64,000 bases of DNA. It comes from Tubiluchus corallicola. Taxonomy: Eukaryota; Priapulida; Priapulimorpha; Priapulimorphida; Tubiluchidae. Numbering within the stretch: position 1 is the stretch's first letter; each line of letters opens with the position of its first letter. The stretch is taken from NCBI GenBank assembly GCA_030141605.1, contig JAQGDQ010000016.1:508282-572281 (forward strand), given 5' to 3'. The notes beneath the pieces were generated by a model. The model saw only the letters and a list, made by a program, of their open reading frames with translations. It searched no databases and had not been told where the DNA came from. Shown here piece by piece: positions 1 through 14,619 of this stretch. The position numbers and the translations under genes were made by a program.

Positions 1-474
1 GGCAAGGCCACATGGTCAGTTGAAATTATTTTTTCTCAGATTCAGTGTGAGTGCGCAGGTCTGCATCTATATCGAGCGCCCTCTACTTTTATTATTCTTC
101 TACAAGGAAGCGTAGCTTTTTCTAACAAATGTCCTCATATTGTTACATTAGTTTTTGTGATCGCAGAATAGCTGTTTGTTTACATGTCGAAATTTCACAC
201 TGTGGGAAGATTGACTTAATTTCTTGGCACCTGCAAGGAATCGATCTAATCGACAGAGTTACAGCTGTATTCCATGCTGGTTAGTGCACATTTAATTAGA
301 CAATACGGGAAGAAATTTTGACGTTCTCTTTGCGGATACAGAGTTTACAAATACTGAGGTTGTGGATGCCAGTAAAAGAACAATTACCATCATGGATAAG
401 AACAAGAGAATCTAAGTTTTCCATTATTCTTCCAGCAGGAAACAACCATATTTACATACGGACCGAGTTTGGTT

Positions 475-544
475 TTATATACCAGACGGTTCGGACTAGT
501 CTAGTCTTATATACCAGACGGTTTGGACTAGTGTTGTCTTATAT

Positions 545-570
<26 letters not shown>
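475..570 (+). repeat. 32-bp tandem repeat at the 5' edge of a SINE
   Basis: Two near-identical 32-bp units (475-506 and 507-538) and the start of a third (539 onward) each begin TTATATACCA and continue with ACGGTTYGG and CTAGT. The third unit runs straight into the tRNA-like head of the SINE, so the array looks like a duplicated SINE 5' end. The short ORF across it is not credible as a gene. Confidence 0.75.
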
Positions 571-2189
<1,619 letters not shown>

Positions 2190-2190
<1 letters not shown>

Positions 2191-2500
2191 ACAGAACTCT
2201 CCCTCCTTTTTCTCTCTCCACCTCTCTCTCTCTCTCCCTCTCTCTCTCCTCTCTTTCTGTCTCTCTCTTCCACTCTCTCTATCTGCCTGTCTTTCTCTCT
2301 CTCCCCTTTTCTCTCTCTGTTTGTCTGTCTGTCTTTCTCCCTCTCTCTCTCTCTTTCGCTCTCTCTCTCTCTCCGTTTCTCTTTCTTTTTCTTCTATTGT
2401 TCTTTCGTTTTTGACCTCTCTCCTCTCTTTCTCCCTTTTTCTGCCTCTTTCCCCTCTTTCTACTCCCTCTCTCTTCCCCCTCTCTCTTTATCTCTTTTCA
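2190..2500. repeat. imperfect (CT)n polypyrimidine tract
   Basis: About 300 bp of CTCTCT, TTTCTC and CTGTCTGT runs in which the plus strand is nearly all pyrimidine. The Ser/Leu-rich ORFs over it are low-complexity translations. A mirror-like polypyrimidine tract of this length could adopt triplex (H-DNA) structure. Confidence 0.93.
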
Positions 2501-5385
2501 TTCCCAGGATTTCATTTTCCTTTTCCTTTTTGATTTGGTTTTTATTTACGAATTCACAGACTGGAGCACATAAGAAATAAAATGAAAATGTTTAGAAATA
2601 TAATAATGTTGTGGCTTCCGAATAAATGGGGAAGTTTTTAAACTTTTTAATCGCGGTTTCGTGAAAGACAATTTGTACGGATTAAACCGGAATTTTTAGG
2701 GAAACTCGTCTTGGTCAGTTGAACGGTATGCGTACATTTGGGCATGACCAAAGTTAATCACACATCATAGAACATCATAGAATTCACTGTTTATTATAAT
2801 CAATTAATCTCGGCAGCTTTTTAGAAATACAGTTAGTCTCTTGGGCATCATTTATTGCTTTTAACATGTGGATATCATGATGATTCGATGAGTGTTTAGC
2901 TAGCGTTTGTGCTTATTATCATACGTTTAGTGTTTGCGCCTATTATACAGTAATAGTATAGCATCATTCTTGAGCAAAACGGTTGAAGAAAAAACTCGTT
3001 CGTTCATTCGTTCTATATATTCGTTTTACGTTCTGAGAACGTACAATTTCGTCATCATCATACAGTGTGTATCATTCGCCCTGTGACATTACACTGTCTA
3101 TCTTCTGCCGCCAAACGGTACGTCCTTTTGCTACTCTCCATAATGAAGTATCTTTCAAAACTAGAGTGTCGCATTGAGGTGTTTTTGTGCGAAATCCATT
3201 CATGTGAGCAATCTGGCTCCCCTTCGGCTTCTTAAATGACTAAATTGAAAAGTTTTAATAAGTGGACTGTCTTCCGGCAATCTCAGAGCATGACCCAACC
3301 AGACAAGTCTTCTGCGTTTTAGCTTCCTGTTTTATTTTCTTCCTTGATTTTGTCGTACAAATCTTTGTTACTTATAACTTTTGGCCGTTTGTCTGCAATA
3401 ATGATCTCAGTTTGTATGAGTACAGTTTGAAACTATGCTTAAATTTGTAAAGTTACTAAGTTAAAGGAAAGAACAAGTCACTCAGTATGCTGGGTATATT
3501 TTATTATTACCACTTAAACTTAGAAGAATATAACAAAGAAATTTCCAAAAAATTTCTATAAAATATAAATCTAAAATAGAATACTTTGTAAAATCAACTT
3601 GTTTCATTGGTTTTAACAGAAACAGATCACTAAAGTCTATTGTCAGAGCCAGGGAGAATGTATCTTGTCAGTTTGACCAATGTTATTTATGAATATTGTT
3701 GTCGCGGATGGAATGGGTTATACGTTGGCTAAACAAGCAGACAAATGTTGTTTACTGTTTTTGAGCATACCTAAAAAAGGATTTGAAACTTCCTGTGAAT
3801 AGAAATTTCCAGGTGTGGTGGTTGCCGCCATTCGTTTGAAAATTGTGACGTTACTGGGGGACTTCGTGACATTTCGTAAGCGCATCGTGGCTTTCCCTGA
3901 GTGCGCGCTGCTTAAACTAATTAAAATTTCCGCGGCTTACCCAATGTTCACGCAAAATATTGCACAATTAGCTATCTTTTTTTGTAAAAACTTATACTTT
4001 TGACGAAGATTGTCGGTGCGCTACTTTTCTTCAAGACGAATGGGGTCATTGGAAGAAAATGGGTATTGTAAATGGTAGCGCCCAAGCATGAAGTGATCGT
4101 GACTTTAAAGTGATTTTACTAATTACACGAGGCACTTATTGCAGTTTTACTACTAAATCCTTCTAACAATTTTCGCGAACATTGAAATAAGCCTGACTAT
4201 CCAGAAGGCTTGGCCTTTCCTTTAATCAACTCGACACGCTCACTCAAAGAGGTCACAAAGTAAGGTCCTCCGTTCAGATTTTAGCGGCTTTTTAGATCTT
4301 CCATAAAAATCTTTCGTTTTGTATCTTCCTTTTAGATCAGGTCCTCTAGGGCAAACACAAAACATAAACAGTAGTTCTTGAAGTTTTAATTCCCTTATCG
4401 TTCCTGTAACTGTTTTTGCGGCCTACATCCCTCTTATATTAGCATAATTTAACAACCAGATGCAACTGCTGCGCGTGTGGAGCAATTAACAAATTAGCCA
4501 ATGCAATAATGACCATTTAATCACTCATCCCCACTCCCTCACTCACCCCTTACATAGATTACATACATACACTCCCTTTTTTTCTAATAAAAGAAGGCTA
4601 GTTAAAATCATAAGTAAAATCATTATGCAGAATTTATATAAAAACTAATTCTTATGGTCTAAGTAAGTAAGCGAGTTTTTTTATTATATTAGCTTTGGTT
4701 ACAATGAGTAAAACGGTTTGTCTGATAAACTCGATTGCTCATTGATACGATGATCTAATCAAAATAAACGTTGCTCGCTTTCACTAGCGTTAATGGGCCT
4801 GGTTGTGGGCAGTGTGTGGGGTCGCGATTTTGGCCGATTGGTTCCAAAATTGACGGGAAACCTGCAGTGTCCACCAAATTTCGACGTTTCAACTATGCTC
4901 TTCATTCGGCAGTTATCGTAAAATGTCGTAACATACAAAAAGAGATAGCGTCAAACCACAGCAGTATGCACGTGCAATAATTAAGTCGTCATGGACCGGT
5001 AGTTTAACTGGTTTTGCATCTATGATTGATTTCACCCGAGTGAGTTGTTATAATTGCATTATGTAGCAAGTTTAAGCCATAAAATGTTTCCTTAGAGAAA
5101 TTAATTTACGAACCGGTAAAGTTTGTATGATTAGTTAATGCCTACCACAAAGATAAGTATAAACCCCTTTCTTAATAGATGTACATAGTCGTACGTTTCT
5201 GGGAAAAAATTCTTGTGTTATTAAGAAGAATATGTACAGCACACAAATACGCAAGTGAGTAGTTAACGGGAGTTGTTTCTAAAATTTCTTTCTTATTTAG
5301 CTAACCTTTCCATACTTCTTTCGCTCAGACGAAACGCCATAAAAGGTTTGCTGGTTTCGACAATATCAGTATACCAATGCAAAAA
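2500..5385. other. gene-free stretch
   Basis: No domain-bearing ORF, no splice-linked exon series and no tRNA were seen. The ORFs present (for example 4771-4980) show no protein-like family motif. Confidence 0.55.
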
Positions 5386-5390
5386 CATTT

Positions 5391-5438
5391 ATTAACGTTT
5401 CGACATATCGTATGTCATCGATGTGTCGAAACGTTAAT
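5391..5438. repeat. perfect 15-bp inverted repeat (hairpin)
   Basis: ATTAACGTTTCGACA (5391-5405) is exactly inverted as TGTCGAAACGTTAAT (5424-5438) around an 18-nt loop. The GTCGAAACGTT motif is common at the ends of invertebrate retroelements such as Penelope-like elements, but no reverse transcriptase is visible nearby. Confidence 0.85.
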
Positions 5439-5439
5439 G

Positions 5440-7055
5440 AAGCGCTTATATTTATATAAATATTGAATTCACTGTTGCGTATTATTAATGCTTGCTTTCA
5501 TTAACGATTTAGTTAATGGCGCTTTACTTCCAACTCTATGTATCTGCTCACCTTTTGTGTCGAGTTTGTGTAGGTTATTTTCGGCGTCTTCTGTTTTCTT
5601 GTCATAAAAATGCTAACAAAAGGCAAGCTAAACAAACTTGCGCCTAAATGCAAAAAGTCGTAGGCAATGTTGTCTTGAAAGGAAAAAATGCATCATTGAA
5701 AAGATCAAACCCCTGAATTAGCGGGAAGCAGACTGAGAAATGAAGTACAAAGTCAGCTTCTGGAGCAGCATGGTGTCCAAAAGGCCAGTCAACTCACACA
5801 GTCACTCCCCCGCATTGCATCCATTTTTCAATAGTTTAACTACGTGACAATAGTTCTCTAACTAGTATGCTTAATTACCTGTGTCTTTCCCAGAACTGTT
5901 TTTTGCTGTAGTTCATTAGACAATCTAGACAATCTTGGTCTTCTGACAATTGTTTCTTCAGAACCTGGAAGCGCCATAAAAGTCAATTAACAAATCAATA
6001 AAAGGAGTTGACGACAGTTTTAAGTTAAGCAGTTAGCTGTTGGCTACACAGTTCCTTGTAGCAAAGGGGGCTTCAAGAGGGAAGAGGAATGAAAAAACAT
6101 CAACATCTAGGTCATTGTTCTCACTCCCAAACGCGCTTTCAAATGGTAAATCTAAATCGCATTGTTTTTTTCCAGAATAGTACTTATAGTTTGTCAGAGT
6201 TCGTTAAAGTCCATGTTTGATTGTCGTGCCAGTTTTGTGTGCGCCCCTCAGTGGCAGAACTAGTTACTACAACTTATTTCTTTGCAGGGAAGCTCTGAAA
6301 ATTTCTCGTGTAAGTTACTTTAATTAAGGAGATAAGGTGCTCTCTGTTTGCTATCACAGCACATCCTGAGTTTTAATTAAGTCGTGTGAGTCCCACTGAC
6401 CAGCTTGTGCCTGCCATTAATGAAAGCGGCCTGGAGATGTTGAGTCTAACAAGAAAAGGCTGAGAAGCAGTCGTAGAAACTGCAAGTTAGGGATGCCAAA
6501 ACTCATGCATAAAATACCATACAATAACTACAAAAAAAGAACGAATCCTTAAAAAATAAAATTAAATATTTTAGCCGTTTCCAACAATGTTTGAGAGTTG
6601 GTAGATGTCTTCCTGACAGTGTTGTAAAATAAGCGATATCTATTGAAGTCATTAAAATGCCTAGAATAAAGTGAAAGCTGCACATTAGTGCAGCTATATA
6701 ATGTATCACTTCACCAATCTAAATTAATTGAGCAATACATTAATTTGCTGGAACTGGGAATTAATTGTTCTACGGAATGCATTAATTTGGCCTAATGTAG
6801 TCATAATTAGTGTGCACTACAAACGTTTAGTAGTTTAATGTCATTTTTATAGGAAGTTAGGCACGAATTAATTAAAGCAATTTAAATAATTACACTGTTT
6901 GTCGTAGTCACAAGAATGGGTGATTAACCCATTCAGGTGAACTATCCGTGACGCGGTTGAAGACAGTATGACAGAGAAAAAATCTAGGCTTTTCAACACC
7001 AATCTTCAGATTTTAGTTCTCAATAATAACATTTGGCTAAGAAGTTAAAATATTA
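5440..7055. other. gene-free stretch
   Basis: AT-rich and without ORFs of interest. Local AATTAATT-rich stretches around 6720-6900 are compositional only. Confidence 0.55.
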
Positions 7056-7057
7056 TC

Positions 7058-7058
<1 letters not shown>

Positions 7059-7103
<45 letters not shown>

Positions 7104-7150
7104 ACGATGATGATGATGACGATGATGATGATGACGACGACGACGATGAT
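7059..7150. repeat. (GAT)n microsatellite
   Basis: About 90 bp of GAT repeats with GAC interruptions toward the 3' end. Confidence 0.95.
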
Positions 7151-7876
7151 GAGACTATGTTACTGGAAGGTTGACGTTGTCAAACGTTTACCACAGGAGC
7201 TTTGTTAGATAATAATAGTCATTACAAAAGCTCCGGCTTTGATATGTTTTGTTGTCGTCATGATAAATAGCCTCTCGGGGATCATACTAAACGAAAGAAT
7301 ATGTAATTTGATTAAATGGACAACGTGTGAGGATGATGGATGGACCATTCATTCTATCACCATTGCGTAGCAAAGATGGTAACATGAAAGCGAACCCTTG
7401 GAAATGATGTAATTAGACTCCAGGTTCTTTGAGGAGAGAATAGGGCAAGCACTGTGGCCACGGAGAAAAAATGTAGAAAACGAAAAATCGTTCAACTGCC
7501 TCAAATCTTTAAACTGCCGGCTACTCCAAATTATTATAGTACCAATATCCAATAGTTGAACGTAGATAATTAATAATTTCTAATCAGTACCCATCTAGAC
7601 GTCGTTTTGTTTGCTAGAAAAATCGCAAGACATCCTTCTATAAGGAAGAGTGCCACAAACGAGTTCTACATGTAACAACCATACAAAAATTGAGAACCGA
7701 CACTGCAGAGAACTTTGTAAAATGAGCGTGACAATGCCAGATTATGGAAACGTTTTCAGGTATCTGTACTAATAATTGAAAGTGATTACAAAGAATATGT
7801 GAAAACAGAAATGATTCGTCGCTGCATGGACAGAGCCAGAAAAGGTTCTGCTTTTCCAACGGTTGCCTCTATTAAT

Positions 7877-7895
7877 TGTTTGTTGTTATTGTTGT

Positions 7896-7948
<53 letters not shown>

Positions 7949-8000
7949 GCTGTAGTAGTAGTAGTTGTTGTTGTTGTTACTGCTGCTGCTGCTGCTGCCT
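7877..8000. repeat. (GTT)n / (GTA)n / (TGC)n compound microsatellite
   Basis: A long GTT tract passes into short GTAGTA and TGCTGC runs. ORFs on both strands here encode only homopolymeric Val, Thr or Ala, so they are repeat artefacts. Confidence 0.95.
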
Positions 8001-8009
8001 TTTGTTGCT

Positions 8010-10435
8010 TCTGGTTGATTAATGATGACAAAGGATGCTTGATGGAAGGCCTTGAATTTAGCTATCTATAGGTTTATACTACCACTTATTCTTGAAAGAG
8101 TTTACTGCACCTATCTTTTGTAACACTTAGGACATCGTAATCAACTTACTGCGTTCAGTTCACCAGTTGAATAGAAAATTTGCGTCGAATTCTGCAAGCC
8201 AAATAAGATTTATATTTTCTCTGACAACTCACTTGATATTTTGTTATCGTTTCTGCTGTTTTGTCTTGTCTCTTCTGATCAGGTTTGACACTGTGTAGTG
8301 TATAATATGGCTCTAACACTAATGCACCATTATTAACAATAGTCCTTACTTATCACTGTTAACTACTAAAGCTATTTTATTAATCCACCGGCATCTATGT
8401 TCCTTCGGAGACATCTTCAGTGCAACAATAATGTATATATAAGAAGGTAACGAACCTTAAAAAAATCAATAATTATTCGGCGCAAAGCTGCTAGCCAAAT
8501 GAAACGCTGATAAGACGAGCAAAAGAACACACAACCAATTACATCTTAGCAATAATCGCTTAGCATAGAAACATATTGCTTAGATTTCTCTACTTAAATT
8601 GTAGAGAAAGGCTTAGATTTTTTGTAGTGCTGCAGCGTTTCTAGTAAAATTCCCATTTGTTTAGCTTTTAATAAAGTCTTCCAATCTTTGGTGACACGCT
8701 TGCAAGTTGATGCAGTGCAATGGACTTTGTCATTGTAATTGTCGTTGTAATTTTGCCTCCATTAAAATGCCTCCTTTGTGGATTGTTGCTGCATACTGCA
8801 CTTAATCTTCATTATTTTCATAATAAACGTCAAAACACGTATTGCTCACGCACGCCTTTGTACATTAAAGAAAAATTTATAGCATAATAACCGATGTTAT
8901 GTCTTTATGTATTTAGTACTGCCGCAGACGGTTTTCGTCACGTTATAATGGTCAAGTAGTAAGGCAAATTAATAGCGCTAGTAACTTAACGTAGCATGTA
9001 ATCGTGTGAAATTGTTGAATATCACTTGCACTAAATGAACAATGTATATTAACTCAAGTTACAGAAAAATAACGACTAAGGGTAGTTGTTGCCAAAAACC
9101 ACTAGGCAATCAAAAAGTTTGATTTACAGATATTACTAACTAATTAATTTCATTCTTTATTTCTGCTCGTGACCTAAGCTATAATGCATTATACTAAAAT
9201 GGCATATTGCATTTAGGATAACCTACGTCAAGCAGCCAGAAAGCAACAGAAGTAAAAACTTGGCTTTCACATTTTTTAGCATCGTAAATCCACATGGAAC
9301 AATTACTTTTTATCCTGCTGCACAGATAATGTTTCGTGCAATCAGTTAAACGAAAAGACTCAACAAAGTTCTTGCAAAGTGAACATTGTGTGTGCAGAGC
9401 AAACATTTCTTCATGTGGTTGCATCTACACAAACGAAATTGACTTTGCACAGCAATTTGAGAGAACTTTCTGTTTCTAATTGATCTGATAAGACATTATA
9501 CCTAAGCGTAACTCATTGTAATCTGATACCTATATGCCTACTGCGATGTACTGCGATGCTTTTGGTCACTTTAGTTTTTACTGCTTCGTTTAAACTTTTA
9601 GTAATGTGACGTATAAATAATGGGCATTATTTTTTCTAAATACGTACAAGTATACTCTTGCAAAGTCTCTTGTGTGTTGCTAAGTCATCATTGCAAGGGT
9701 GCGTATCCTATCCATTATGAACCACATACGTTTCGATGTCTTGAAGACACGTAACATTGTCTTTCGATGCACTTCAAGATTGTAGATTCAGACGATGAGT
9801 ACGTATGTCATTACTGCGATTATAGGTCTTGATATCACTCTTATGTATATATATAAGTTTGGCTTTGGATGAGAAAGTGACAACGGCTGAGTGACCATGG
9901 TACCATTTGCACCTGGTTTCCAAGTTAAACAACGCCATGTCAGTATACTAAACAAAAAATGTGCGTCCAATGCTAAACCACTTTTGGCCAGTTTTGACTG
10001 GCCCCAGCTATATTCCCCCTTGAGCGTGATTATAACAGCGTTCGATTGTGACCAGGACATCTCTAATAATGCGTTTTGATCCCGTCACAGAGCTGGGCCT
10101 CGCTTGCGAAGGTAGAACACCGAGTTAAATGAAACATTTTACATCTCACATACACATGGATGCAGGGAACAGCAGAACAAAGTTGTGTAGTGACCAAATT
10201 TAAGCACTGCTAGCAAGTCAGCCAATGGCAAAGTATGACATTGTTGAATATAGCGTTCTGCCATACAATCTCATCCCGACGAATGTATTTCATTGAAGCC
10301 TTGGAGGATGTATTGAAACTTTGCTAAGATACCTCTTTCTCAGTTCGATCTCTTAAATATTAATCCAAGATGAACGATATTACTGATAAAGAAATAGATT
10401 CGGTTCAACCACAACCTTGCGTTAAATAGGCCCCG
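8010..10435. other. gene-free stretch
   Basis: No coding region recognised. ORFs at 9194-9424 and 9788-10079 have no domain signature and no supporting exons. Confidence 0.5.
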
Positions 10436-10437
10436 AA

Positions 10438-10832
10438 TAAGCAAGCAAGCAAGTAAGCAATCAGGCAAGAAAGTAAGTAAGTAAATAAGTCAGTAAGTAA
10501 GCGAGGAAGTAAGGAAGGAAGCAAGCAAGCAAGTAAGCAATCAGGCAAGAAAGTTAGTAAGTAAGTAAGTGATTAAGTAGATAAGTAAGTCAGTAAGTAC
10601 GTAAGTAAGTCAGTAAGTAAGCGAGGAAGTAAGTAAGCGAGGAAGTAAGGAAGGAAGCAAGCAAGCAAGTAAGCAATCAGGCAAGAAAGTTAGTAAGTAA
10701 GTAAGTGATTAAGTAGATAAGTAAGTCAGTAAGTACGTAAGTAAGTCAGTAAGTAAGCGAGGAAGTAAGGAAGGAAGCAAGCAAGCAAGCAAGTAGGCAA
10801 GTAAGCAAGCAAGCAAGCAGGAAATTAAGTAA
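10438..10832. repeat. GTAA/GCAA tetranucleotide minisatellite with higher-order units
   Basis: Nearly 400 bp built from AAGT, AAGC, AAGG and CAGT tetranucleotides. A longer unit beginning AAGGAAGGAAGCAAGC recurs at 10511, 10647 and 10767, with spacings of 136 and 120 bp. Both spacings are multiples of four, so the array has been duplicated in blocks that keep the tetranucleotide register. Confidence 0.93.
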
Positions 10833-10839
10833 AATAAAT

Positions 10840-12145
10840 TTTATCTCAGGCAAACCCTCTATAACAACAAGCAATTCACACACAACACAATATTTGCAAT
10901 AAATAAGCTATGTATACTAATTAGTTAATCACATAATAGATAAATAAAACGTTAGTCCAACGAACGTACATTTTGAGAGAGTGTACGATCCATGTCTTTA
11001 CTTTCCGTATAAAAAGCGTGGTTGAAAATTTCATTTTGATGTTTTTATTTCAGAATAAATTGTGCTATAAGTGTACCGTTAACGATCGGCTTTTTTTAAT
11101 TATACTTATTCATAGACTTCTGATCGATAACAACATGTGGTGTACTACTGTGTTCACTTAACTTTTATTACAGCTGTAATACAAGTCCTACAAATTTTAT
11201 AGAAAAATTGTTGTTGCAAATTATTCTATTGATTGCTTGCTTGTGCGCTTTTTCGCTTAAACATCTTGTCAATAACCTGTTGCTGCACGAAAGCGTTGAG
11301 TTGATAGTGGTACATATACGTACAAATATACGTACATACGTAGTTGTCAGATGCTGCTTTTCTGCTGTAATAACAGTTGTTCCATCTTTCTATACATTTG
11401 ACTATAAATGCCTCTTTTTTGTTTGATACGTATCTTTTCGGGTAGGAAGCATTCATTCTACTGAAAATCTGTTTGCATTATGTTTCATGACGTTAATTTC
11501 AAAATTTTCATATCTGAATTCGAGTTAAAACAATTCGTGTCCTTGAGCTCAAAATAAAGCAAATAAAGGCCAATGAAAACTAAAAAAACCTGTAATACAA
11601 TAATATTGACATCGACACTTTCCCTTCTGGTGAGCGTGATTAACTGTAATTGATTGTAGTAATTTAACGCCCTTTGAAAGATTGATTGCCATATGAAATC
11701 GCGCGCGGAATATGCCTAACCTTTTAGAGGAATTAAACTGGCTTCATTATTGCCTAGCGCAATTAGTCGTTGATAGATGTATGCGCATTCTCAAACGAAT
11801 GTTCCATGTTGTCCTGAAGTTAATTAACAAGTGTAGCATGTGTGTCACCGGTCACTGGTCGTCTAACTTTCGTGGTTACGACAAAATCAAGTCAATATTG
11901 ACACTTTTTCGCCAATATTTTCTGTTTTAGGTATATGCACATTATAGCTGTTTTTTATTTTAAAATCAGTTTAGTTATTTTCACCCATTTATTTATTTTC
12001 GTATAACCTATAGTACAGAAACGGCATGTAAGAAGTCAAAACTAATTAAGATACATATGAAACACAGAAACAAACGGCTTATAAATTTACAGTAACTGGA
12101 AATTAAAATAAAGAGCTAAAAAGAGAAATTGTGCTCCTGTTTATA
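10840..12145. other. gene-free stretch
   Basis: AT-rich, with overlapping short ORFs on both strands that resemble no known family. There is a short GTACATA-rich patch around 11310-11345. Confidence 0.5.
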
Positions 12146-12148
12146 AAC

Positions 12149-12709
12149 ACAAGGTGTCTCAAAAGTCACTATACATTTTGATTTCTAATTTTCTTTTTAA
12201 GTTTTTTCCAATCTCTACAAGCTTTTCATGAATCAAATGGATGGACTTTGGCAAATCTTTTTATTTATTGTTTGACTGGAACCCCGTTGCTATGGCGATG
12301 ACGGTAATGTTAGAAATGAGGTGCAAAATCAGCCTGGCGTGAGGTCCTTCAATCACGAACTGAAGTTCAGTGGAAATTCATAGCCTATTAAGGACCACAC
12401 TATTTACTCGCAGTTATACATTGCAGTTTTTCGACAAGGTTGCAGCGCTTTCTCTCAACTCATGGTCTGTAAGAGACTTTCTCAGTGCAACATGCCCCCA
12501 TTGGATTGGTTTCTAAAGCTCTTGAGGTGCCCGAAAACGCTAGTGAAAATAGCAAATAGTTCTATAGTTCTTCCCAGATTTTTGTCTAATTTGACTAAAA
12601 AAGGCCCAAGATTTTAGTTCATCTGTGCCAATTTTCAGACATTTTGCTTTGATTGTTAAAAATATAGAAAGTGAAAAGTGTATAGTGACTTATGAATCAC
12701 TCTGTATAT
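12149..12709. mobile_element. mariner-type MITE with about 27-bp terminal inverted repeats
   Basis: The left end (12149 onward) carries GTCACTATACATTTT within about the first 30 bp. The right end (to 12709) carries the matching inverted copy AAAAGTGTATAGTGACTT. The inner 16-17 bp of the two ends agree almost perfectly and the outer part (AAGGTGTCTC against AGAGTGATTC) is diverged. About 500 bp of interior has no transposase ORF. Tc1/mariner elements commonly begin with a GGTGTCCCAAAAGT-type sequence, which fits. The exact ends and a TA duplication are unclear. Confidence 0.65.
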
Positions 12710-12714
12710 TGAGG

Positions 12715-14335
12715 TTACTTACATGTATCTATTTAAAATTAAAAATTGGTGAGATGATTTACGTCATTCATTGACTGAGATAGTTAGGAAGTTTATGAGT
12801 CACGGTAAGCTAGGTTTCACTTTTGCTTGTATCCCTGTCAGGAAATTGCATATATTGCAAGACTAGATGAAGCCTATAAGCCAGAATGTCTGATCTGGAT
12901 TCTGTCAGCGAACTGCAATCACAAATTATTATGATTGGTTCCTGGAAGTGTGATTTGTGAGACGATAACTACGATGCCCATTTGCCAGAAACGCAGGAAA
13001 TATCCAGAATCCAGACAGCTAAATACCGAATAATTTACCGGCACACGTTAGCTAGGCTTCAGCTGTCATAAATTATGTCGCCTTTCTGGTGCGGCAAAAG
13101 ACGGAATTTGCAATTTTTCAGTAAGTGAAACAAGTTTGACAGATGGTTCGTCACATAATCCCAGTTCTCAGTCTGAAACATTCGCTTTTATCTCCGCGGT
13201 TAGCCACAAGAGTCAATTCTCGAATCTTCTCCATGCTGAGATTTTGGTAAGGCAGTAGAGTCAATAATTGAGTAATGACAGAACTTATAGTGTTGGAAGT
13301 TCGAGATTACGAACCCGAGTCCCAAGCCACCATTCCAACTTTTATTCCTATCATCATAAGTTTCCGAAGTACTAAAACGGCGAAACGGCAATAAAACTAA
13401 ATAATTCCTTTATGCTTCCCCTGAATAAAAAACCAAAACTTGCAGTCACTTGTAGTCTAACTATATGGTACACAATTTTATATTTTATGGTTTAAAAAAA
13501 TCCAGCAAACGAGCGAAGCCGATTTCTGGGTAGCTTAAATTGGGTGCACATTCTAACAACTAGGGTTGAGTCGGCTTAGGTTTGGTTGGGTAACCAAATA
13601 TTTCTTGCCGCAGGTCACTCGCTGAAATCTAAATGACACCCAAAAACTGCACAGTATTTGCTATCTCATAATAAATTTTATTAGCCGGAAGTAACTAAGG
13701 AAAGATCTATTAACGCCTTGGCAGTGATTCGGTATTATATCTCTCATAGCTGGCAGTTAAATATTTGTTCAACTAGATATACATGGCCGATGAAAGGAAT
13801 GGCAAACCAAAGCAGTTTTATAAGATTCCCTGTATAGCATCAGGGTATAGATTTATTGACAAAAATCCAAAAGTTGAATGGTTTCATTATTTTAACGTCA
13901 CCAACTTTACACTGGGCATGAATTTGTGTAAATGGACATCCCCGAAAAGCTTCTTTTTTATATTTCAATTAACGACTTAACGACTACGTTTGAATTAACA
14001 ATTAGAATTGTGTGGTCAAGTAGAAACCAGCTGGACGGTTCAGTATTGTCTTTATATCGGATGCTGCGGAAAAAATGTCCTGAAGTTTAAACTACAATAA
14101 TATTAGACGCAAGTGTTCTACAAAGTTAAATTTTCAAAGTGTGATATTACTATAGACTGGTTTTTGCCTGTGGAAGTTAACAAGTTTACAGTTTTAGTGC
14201 CTTGTAAATTATGGCGAAAAGCTTTTGCATGTAAAAAAATTAAATGACTGAACAATGTCATCTAACCATGAATTGAAAAACAGCCACTTTCGGTGACACA
14301 TAAAGCTCAATATATAGAGCAAAACACCAGTTTAC
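12715..14335. other. gene-free stretch
   Basis: No supported gene. ORFs at 13200-13391 (-) and 13783-13980 (+) lack any recognisable motif. Confidence 0.5.
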
Positions 14336-14339
14336 ATCA

Positions 14340-14615
14340 TGGTCATCACTAGAGAACATTGATAAAGATTTGTTGCCAAGAAAAAATGGGATTCAATCTC
14401 TGGATTACGGTATGAGGAATTTCCTTAAAGAGAAAGTGTACAATGGCGGCACTTGATGCAGAGGAATTAAAGGCAAAAATTGTTTAGTGCAGGGACCAAT
14501 ACACCTTAAAGAAATGAAAAACTGTGTCAGTTTTTGGAGGAAACGTTAACGGATTCGTCTAGTAGTGAAATTGTAGTGAAAATGGGGGGGGGATAGAACA
14601 CGTGCTGTAAATTTT
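14340..14615 (+). pseudogene. decayed mariner-like transposase C-terminus
   Basis: Translating across frame breaks gives a segment with SLDYGMRNFLKEKVY, then LDAEELKAKI, and later MGGG with IEHVL before a stop. These correspond to the mariner-family motifs around the last catalytic acidic residue (NPxDY or LDY followed by a W-x-LK-EKV stretch), the EEL-K-I helix and the C-terminal GG-x-IEH-L end. The order and spacing fit a mariner transposase tail. Frameshifts and stops make it a fossil. I did not find flanking inverted repeats. Confidence 0.5.
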
Positions 14616-14619
14616 ATCA

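Noticed and set aside
4990-5060. tRNA-like GGTAGTTTAACTGG
   Set aside because: No B box and no cloverleaf could be drawn.
7786-8071. ORFs on both strands with poly-Thr, poly-Val and poly-Ala
   Set aside because: Low-complexity translation of the GTT/TGC microsatellite.
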